DNA of 27,146 nucleotides from an uncultured Eubacteriales bacterium. Lineage in GTDB: Bacteria; Bacillota; Clostridia; Oscillospirales; CAG-382. Position numbers and translations under genes: made by a program. The stretch's first letter is position 1, and each line of letters starts with the position of its first letter. The notes beneath the pieces are model-generated. The model saw only the letters and a program-made list of their open reading frames with translations, was not told the DNA's origin and searched no databases. Of this stretch, positions 22,225 to 27,146 are shown in pieces. Where the stretch lies: assembly GCA_934444485.1 (NCBI GenBank), contig CAKSCN010000012.1, positions 1 through 27,146 on the forward strand. Direction: 5' to 3'.

Positions 22225-23042
22225 CACCGTTCAAAGGGAAGACCGGAACGATATTCGATATACAGCGTTTTTCGATTCAAGACGGTCCCGGTATACGGAC
22301 AACTGTTTTCCTAAAGGGGTGCAATCTTCGGTGTGCGTGGTGTCACAACCCTGAAAGTCAAAAGGCAGTGCCGGAGATGCTTTTCGATAAGTCAAAATGC
22401 ACCGGCTGCGGAAGATGCCGGAATGTCACCGCAAGCGATGCCGAATTTGTGTGTTTTTCCGGTGCAAAGCGTATCTGCGGAAGAGAATATACGGTCGACG
22501 AGGTTTATGATGAGGTCGCAAAGGATATGAGTTTCTACGAAAATTCTGACGGCGGAGTGACCTTTTCCGGCGGAGAGTGTATGCTTCAGGCGGAATTTCT
22601 TGATGAGATGCTGAAAAAGTGCCGCAGGAACGGTATACATACCGCTGTTGATACGGCAGGGGACGTTCCGTGGGAGAGCTTCGAGAGAGTGCTTCCGTAC
22701 ACCGACCTCTTCCTGTATGACGTGAAAATGTACGACAGTGAAAAGCATCGCAAGTACACCGGTGTACCGAACGGGCGCATACTTGATAACCTCGCAAAGC
22801 TCTTTGGGGCTCACGCTCATGTGTGGGTTCGCATACCGGTTATCCCGTCGGTCAACGATGACGATGACGAAATGAAGCGCATACGTGACTTTTTATCTCA
22901 CTTTCCCCCCCACAAAACCGAGCTTCTGCCGTACCACGCCATGGGTGAGCATAAGTACCGTGAACTCGGCAGGGAGTGCGAAAGGTTTGCCGTGCCGACG
23001 AAAGAGAGAATGTCCGAGCTTAAAACCTTGTTCGGACTTTGA
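22221..23042 (+). CDS. Glycyl-radical enzyme activase (radical SAM), intact
   Basis: A 273-residue radical-SAM enzyme that would place the glycyl radical on GRE-D. The [4Fe-4S]-binding Cys34-x3-Cys38-x2-Cys41 lies in GCNLRCAWCHNPESQ, preceded by DGPGIRTTVF, the activase signature. GGVTFSGGE (about 111-119) is the SAM-binding GGE motif. DLFLYDVKMYD (about 166-176) is typical. The ferredoxin-like insert is short: Cys60, Cys63, Cys66, then Cys78 and Cys86, enough for one extra cluster but not the eight Cys of two-cluster activases. Its start overlaps the GRE-D stop, so the two are co-translated. It is the only intact activase in the window and may also serve GRE-B and GRE-C. Confidence 0.96.
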   Translation: MTPFKGKTGTIFDIQRFSIQDGPGIRTTVFLKGCNLRCAWCHNPESQKAVPEMLFDKSKCTGCGRCRNVTASDAEFVCFSGAKRICGREYTVDEVYDEVAKDMSFYENSDGGVTFSGGECMLQAEFLDEMLKKCRRNGIHTAVDTAGDVPWESFERVLPYTDLFLYDVKMYDSEKHRKYTGVPNGRILDNLAKLFGAHAHVWVRIPVIPSVNDDDDEMKRIRDFLSHFPPHKTELLPYHAMGEHKYRELGRECERFAVPTKERMSELKTLFGL

Positions 23043-23055
23043 ATTGTTACAATTC
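23041..23055. promoter_or_regulatory. Perfect palindrome at the activase stop, candidate operator
   Basis: GAATTGTTACAATTC: two perfect 7-bp arms around one base, overlapping the activase stop codon and ending 5 bases before the -35 box of the next gene. With no T-run it is a poor terminator and more likely a protein-binding site for the hydrolase promoter. Confidence 0.5.
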
Positions 23056-23060
23056 GGCAC

Positions 23061-23089
23061 TTGATAACGCTTGCGGAATGTAATAAAAT
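23061..23089 (+). promoter_or_regulatory. Promoter of the serine hydrolase gene
   Basis: TTGATA at 23061-23066 and TAAAAT at 23084-23089 with a 17-base spacer. Confidence 0.6.
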
Positions 23090-23130
23090 GGTCAGGAAAT
23101 AAAGGCGTTCGCCGAAAGGGAGAAAAGACC

Positions 23131-24222
23131 ATGTTTGAAGAGCTTACAAAAACACTTGACAGTTTTATAGAAGATTACGGAATACCGTTTTACGACTGCA
23201 TTGTTATGCAGAACGGTGAATGCGTGTACCGCCGTGCAAACGGATTTACAAACGCCGCAAAAACAAAAACCGTGAGCGGCAAGGAGCTTTACAATATTTA
23301 TTCATGCTCCAAGCTCATCACCTGCACCGCCGCACTTCAGCTTTACGAAAAGGGAATGATAAAGCTTGAGGACGAGCTTTGGCGCTATATGCCGGAGTTT
23401 CGCAACATGACGGTGAGAACCGAAAGCGGCGTCGTCCCGGCAGAGAAAAAGATAACCGTCGAGAACCTTTTCACCATGACCGCCGGCTTAAGCTACGACC
23501 TCAATTCACCCATGCTGAAAAAGTGCCGTGAGGAAACGAACGGCGAATGTCCGACGGTCGAGACGATGAAGTACCTTGCGAAAGAACCGCTTCTCTTTGA
23601 GCCGGGCTTCCGCTGGGAGTACAGCCTTTGCCACGACGTCCTTGCCGCACTTGTAGAGGTCGTGTCCGGAATGAGGTTCGGCGAGTACGTGAAGAAAAAC
23701 ATCTTCGACGTCTGCGGCATGGAGCATTCGACTTTCCTCCCGGACGCCGAGACAATCGACAGCATTGTGACCCAGTACATATACAACGAGGCGGAAAAGA
23801 AAGTTGTGGAATGCCCGAAGACCAACGGTTACAGAATCGGTACGAAGTACGAGAGCGGAGGCGCAGGCTGTGTTTCGTCGGTGGACGACTACATTAAGTT
23901 TCTCGAGGGAATCCGCACGTATAAGCTTCTAAAAAAAGAGACGGTTGACCTTCTTGCGACAAACCGCATAACCAAAGAACAGCGTGATATGCCGTCGTAT
24001 TGGGTAAAGGACAAGCGAGGCTACGGACTCGGACAGCAGTGCCCGTGCGAGGGTGACACGAAAAGACCGGACTTCGGCTGGGGCGGTGCGGCGTGCGCCT
24101 ACTACTTTGTTGACAGAACGAGAAACGTCACGGCTTATTTCGGCACTCACGTTCTCGGCTACGGTGCTTTTTCCGAAAGGAGACCGGTTATCGTCGAAAT
24201 AATACAGAATATACTGAATTGA
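23131..24222 (+). CDS. Beta-lactamase-fold serine hydrolase
   Basis: A 363-residue cytoplasmic protein (no signal peptide) of the class C beta-lactamase/esterase fold. The nucleophile motif S58-x-x-K61 sits in IYSCSKLITC; WEYSLCHDVL (about 170-179) supplies the catalytic Tyr of the usual Y-x-N site, here Y-S-L. GGAGCVSSVDDYIKF (about 244-258) and GWGGAACAYYF (about 317-327) match the C-terminal family blocks. The lack of a signal peptide argues against a secreted beta-lactamase; an esterase or amidase on a small molecule is more likely. It lies 88 bases after the activase with its own promoter. GGGAG precedes the chosen ATG; an upstream ATG has no such site. Substrate unknown. Confidence 0.9.
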   Translation: MFEELTKTLDSFIEDYGIPFYDCIVMQNGECVYRRANGFTNAAKTKTVSGKELYNIYSCSKLITCTAALQLYEKGMIKLEDELWRYMPEFRNMTVRTESGVVPAEKKITVENLFTMTAGLSYDLNSPMLKKCREETNGECPTVETMKYLAKEPLLFEPGFRWEYSLCHDVLAALVEVVSGMRFGEYVKKNIFDVCGMEHSTFLPDAETIDSIVTQYIYNEAEKKVVECPKTNGYRIGTKYESGGAGCVSSVDDYIKFLEGIRTYKLLKKETVDLLATNRITKEQRDMPSYWVKDKRGYGLGQQCPCEGDTKRPDFGWGGAACAYYFVDRTRNVTAYFGTHVLGYGAFSERRPVIVEIIQNILN

Positions 24223-24230
24223 TGCGCAGT

Positions 24231-24264
24231 ATAAAAATCCGCACCTCTTTTTCGGGGGTGCGGA
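24231..24264. terminator. Bidirectional terminator between the hydrolase and carB-dapF
   Basis: TCCGCACC (24238-24245) pairs with GGTGCGGA (24257-24264), extendable by two pairs inward. On the - strand it is followed by TTTTTAT, a good tail for the carB-dapF gene; on the + strand the T-run is poorer. Confidence 0.8.
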
Positions 24265-24288
24265 CTCGCTGTTTTATGTGCTTATGTT

Positions 24289-27146
24289 TTATATCTCAAC
24301 CTCGCCCGTGAACAGAGTCTCGGGACTTCCGGTGAGGTAGACCGTGCCGTCGCAGGCGCATTTCACGGTAAGCTTGCCGCCCGGCAGATGAACCGAAATG
24401 TCGGTGTCGCAGGGGCAGAAGCCTCTCTTTACCGCAGCGGCGGCCGCAGCGCACGCACCCGTTCCGCAGGCAAGAGTCTCGCCGTTTCCGCGCTCCCAAA
24501 CACGTAAAAGGAGCGTCTTTTCGTTTATCACACGGCAAAACTCAACATTCGTCCTCTCGGGGAAAATGTCGGTGTAATTCTCTATCGCACTGCCCTTGCC
24601 GCATACGTCGAACTTCTCAACGCTCTCGTTTTCGCCGAAGAAGATTACCGCATGAGGGTTGCCGACCGATACGCAGGTTATCTCGCAGTCGTAGCCGCCA
24701 ACGCTTATTTTCTCACCGACGACCTCGTCCCCTGTGAGGTTTACCGGTATTTCCGACGGCTTGAACGATACCTTGCCCATGTCAACGCACACCGTTGCGG
24801 TTTTGCCGTTTCTGAGCGTGAGGTGCAGATTTTTGATACCGCTTGCCGTTTCGACCGTCATGTCGGTTTTCGTCACAATGCCGTTGTCGTAAAGGTACTT
24901 CGCAACACAGCGTATCGCATTGCCTGCCATTTTGCCCTCGCTGCCGTCCTTGTTGAACATACGCATTGCGGCGTCTGCCGTCTCGGATTTGCCTATGAGA
25001 ACAACACCGTCGCCGCCTATGCCGTTGTGACGGTCGGAAAGACGCACCGAAAGTCCCTCGGGATTGTCGATGGGAAGCCCCGAAACGTCAAAATAGATGT
25101 AGTCGTTAGCACAGTCGGTCATCTTGGTGAAACAGCGGCGGAGCTTTTCGCTTCTCATGTGGTTTATGTCAACTATCTCGACCGACGACGACGAATAGCG
25201 CGAGAGAAGGCTGTCCGCAAGAGCGTTTGCCGTGTCAACCGATGTGAGGCAGGGAATACTGCGCTCTATCGCCTTTCTGCGCAGACGAACGCTCTCCTTT
25301 GTGGGATTTCTCCCCTTCGACGACGTTGACACAACGTAATCTATAACTCCCTCGTCGATAAGCTCCGACTCGCTCTTGTGAGAGGTGTCGCCGACTTTTC
25401 CGCATACCGTCACAGGAAGCTCCGACGCCGCAAAGCGTGCCGCCGTGCCGGGAGTTGCGTAAAGCTTGAAGCCGAGACGGTGGAACTTCGCCGCAACGTC
25501 CGCCATTTCGTCCTTGTCTATGTCACGCACCGTGAACAGCACGCCGCCGCTCTTCTTGAGCTTGTAGCCTGCCGCCGATATGCCCTTGTAAAGCGCCTCC
25601 TCGAGAGTGTTCGCTATGCCGAGAACCTCGCCCGTGGACTTCATCTCGGGTCCCAGCTGATTATCGACGTCGAGAAGCTTTGCAAACGAGAACACCGGAA
25701 CCTTTGCGCAGTAGTATGGCGAGTTTTTGTAAAGTCCCGTGCCGTAGCCGAGGTCGGCGAGAGACGCCGTTTTTTCCGGGTCGGACTCGTTTCCGACGCT
25801 TACCTGCACCGCAAGGTCAACCATGGGCACGTGCGTCACCTTGCTGATGTAGGGAACGGTTCTCGACGAACGGGGATTCACCTCGATTACGTAAAGCTCG
25901 TCGTTGTAGATGAGATACTGAATGTTGATAAGACCCTTCGTGCCGAGACTCAGCGCAAGGCGGCGCGAGCAGTCGATTATACGCTCTTTCATGGCGTCGC
26001 TCACGTTCCACGCCGGGTATACCGCAATCGAGTCGCCCGAGTGTATTCCGGCACGCTCTATATGCTCCATTATGCCGGGGATGAGAATGTCGTGTCCGTC
26101 GCATATCGCATCCACCTCAAGCTCCGTGCCGGAGAGGTACTTGTCGATGAGTATGGGGTTCTTTTCGGTGTGCGTGAGGACTATCTTCATGTACTCGTGT
26201 ATGTCGTCCTCGGTGAAAGCGATTATCATGTTCTGACCGCCGAGAACGTAGGACGGACGGATAAGCACGGGATATCCTATCTCTTTCGCAACCTTTACCG
26301 CTTCCTCCTCGGTGAATACCGTGCGGCCCTCAGGACGCTTTATCTCGAGCTTTTCAAGCAGTGCGTCGAAACGCTTTCTGTCCTCTGCGGCGTCGATGCT
26401 GTCCGCTGACGTTCCGAGTATCTTCACTCCTGCCGCAGCAAGCTTTGCCGTGAGCTTTATCGCCGTCTGACCTCCGAACGCAACTACGGCTCCGTAAGGC
26501 TTCTCGGTGTTGATAATGCTCATTACGTCCTCGATGTTCAGCGGCTCAAAATAAAGCCTGTCGGCGGTGTCGAAGTCGGTCGAGACTGTCTCGGGGTTGT
26601 TGTTCACGATAACGACCTCATATCCGAGCTTCTTGAGCGACCACACGCAGTGAACGCAGGCGTAGTCGAATTCAATGCCCTGACCTATGCGTATCGGTCC
26701 CGAGCCGAACACGATGACCGTCTTTTTGCGGTTCTTCTTCGACTCGATGAACGCCTTTGCTTCGTTTTCCGCACTGTCGGCGGAGCTGTCGTAGGTCGAG
26801 TAGAAGTAGGGCGTCTCTGCCGAAAATTCTGCGGCGCAGGTGTCAACCGTCTTGTACGACGCATAGAGCTTCTTTTCAAGCGGCTTTCCGGAGAGGGACT
26901 CTATCGTCTTGTCAAGGAAGCCCATTTTCTTTGCCGCAAGGTACTTTTCGTCGGATATCTCCGCATTGATGAGACTTTTCTCAAAGTCGCAGAGCTTCTT
27001 TACCTTGTGTAAGAACCACATATCGATCTTCGTGATTTCGTGAATCTTTTCGAGAGAAACCTCACGCTTCATCGCCTCGTAGATGAAGAAAAGACGTTCG
27101 TCGGTGCATTCTCCGATATGCTTTATTATTTCGTCGATGCTCATGT
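24289..27146 (-). CDS. Carbamoyl-phosphate synthase large subunit (C-terminal half) fused to diaminopimelate epimerase; 5' end outside window
   Basis: About 951 codons visible, open to the right edge. The ATG at the edge is internal: the first residues correspond to the middle of CarB (TDERLFFIYEAMKREVS, then HEITKIDMWFL). Next come the second synthetase domain (about residues 140-530: VFGSGPIRIGQGIEFDYA, GYPVLIRPSYVLGGQNM, EVNPRSSRTVPYISK) and the allosteric MGS-like domain (about 535-655). A linker with SRYSSSS follows. From about residue 670 the protein is a complete DapF: FTKMTDCANDYIYFD, GIGGDGVVLIG, MAGNAIRCVAKYL (first catalytic Cys) and ACGTGACAA (second catalytic Cys). CarB makes carbamoyl phosphate for pyrimidines and arginine; DapF makes meso-diaminopimelate for wall and lysine. 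No ribosome-binding site precedes the internal Met at the junction, so one bifunctional protein is expected. Confidence 0.95.
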   Translation of the reverse strand, partial: MSIDEIIKHIGECTDERLFFIYEAMKREVSLEKIHEITKIDMWFLHKVKKLCDFEKSLINAEISDEKYLAAKKMGFLDKTIESLSGKPLEKKLYASYKTVDTCAAEFSAETPYFYSTYDSSADSAENEAKAFIESKKNRKKTVIVFGSGPIRIGQGIEFDYACVHCVWSLKKLGYEVVIVNNNPETVSTDFDTADRLYFEPLNIEDVMSIINTEKPYGAVVAFGGQTAIKLTAKLAAAGVKILGTSADSIDAAEDRKRFDALLEKLEIKRPEGRTVFTEEEAVKVAKEIGYPVLIRPSYVLGGQNMIIAFTEDDIHEYMKIVLTHTEKNPILIDKYLSGTELEVDAICDGHDILIPGIMEHIERAGIHSGDSIAVYPAWNVSDAMKERIIDCSRRLALSLGTKGLINIQYLIYNDELYVIEVNPRSSRTVPYISKVTHVPMVDLAVQVSVGNESDPEKTASLADLGYGTGLYKNSPYYCAKVPVFSFAKLLDVDNQLGPEMKSTGEVLGIANTLEEALYKGISAAGYKLKKSGGVLFTVRDIDKDEMADVAAKFHRLGFKLYATPGTAARFAASELPVTVCGKVGDTSHKSESELIDEGVIDYVVSTSSKGRNPTKESVRLRRKAIERSIPCLTSVDTANALADSLLSRYSSSSVEIVDINHMRSEKLRRCFTKMTDCANDYIYFDVSGLPIDNPEGLSVRLSDRHNGIGGDGVVLIGKSETADAAMRMFNKDGSEGKMAGNAIRCVAKYLYDNGIVTKTDMTVETASGIKNLHLTLRNGKTATVCVDMGKVSFKPSEIPVNLTGDEVVGEKISVGGYDCEITCVSVGNPHAVIFFGENESVEKFDVCGKGSAIENYTDIFPERTNVEFCRVINEKTLLLRVWERGNGETLACGTGACAAAAAAVKRGFCPCDTDISVHLPGGKLTVKCACDGTVYLTGSPETLFTGEVEI

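Noticed and set aside
23131..24222. Antibiotic-resistance beta-lactamase
   Set aside because: There is no signal peptide, the sequence blocks fit the broad esterase/amidase-type serine hydrolases, and the context is catabolic.
24289..25167. DapF as a separate gene starting at an internal Met in the linker
   Set aside because: No Shine-Dalgarno sequence precedes that ATG and the frame is continuous with the CarB part.
25378..26409. Long + strand open frame (343 codons)
   Set aside because: Antisense shadow of the CarB part of the fusion; Arg/Val-rich translation without family features.

Overview
The window looks like the chromosome of a strictly anaerobic, Gram-positive-type bacterium, most likely an uncultured gut Clostridia/Firmicutes. 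This is inferred from four oxygen-sensitive glycyl radical enzymes (GREs), a thiamine ECF substrate protein under a TPP riboswitch, TmcAL, an LCP-like protein, strong TTGACA/TATAAT promoters, GGAGG ribosome-binding sites, and DapF (meso-diaminopimelate wall or lysine synthesis). No tRNA, rRNA, CRISPR array or complete insertion sequence was seen.

Layout. Positions 1-436 hold the 3' end of a first GRE (GRE-A). Positions 437-1350 hold a zinc-ribbon membrane protein, a broken remnant of an AraC regulator and a TPP riboswitch. Then come thiT, an azlC-azlD export pair and a leftward four-gene group (tmcAL, a HicB-like protein, a TIM-barrel isomerase, an LCP-like protein). A rightward MFS transporter, a histidine phosphatase, a small ribbon-helix-helix protein and leftward malQ follow. 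Positions 10942-23042 form the core: two AraC regulators each divergent from a GRE (GRE-B and GRE-C), a decayed GRE-activase behind GRE-C, then an IclR-led operon of beta-propeller protein, SDR dehydrogenase, GRE-D and an intact radical-SAM activase. A serine hydrolase follows. The right end is a leftward gene fusing the C-terminal half of carbamoyl-phosphate synthase large subunit (its 5' part lies outside) to diaminopimelate epimerase.

How the parts may work together. Three GREs with different residues next to the catalytic cysteine sit beside only one intact activase, so that activase may serve several GREs; an activase elsewhere in the genome cannot be excluded. The two AraC proteins share an identical 85-bp stretch coding for the second helix-turn-helix. 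Their two GRE promoters share the string TCACAAAAA exactly 23 bp upstream of each -35 box. This suggests a recombined or duplicated regulator pair that kept one DNA-binding specificity while the ligand-sensing parts diverged. The IclR-propeller-SDR-GRE-activase operon is the best candidate for an undescribed anaerobic catabolic pathway; its substrate cannot be read from the sequence.
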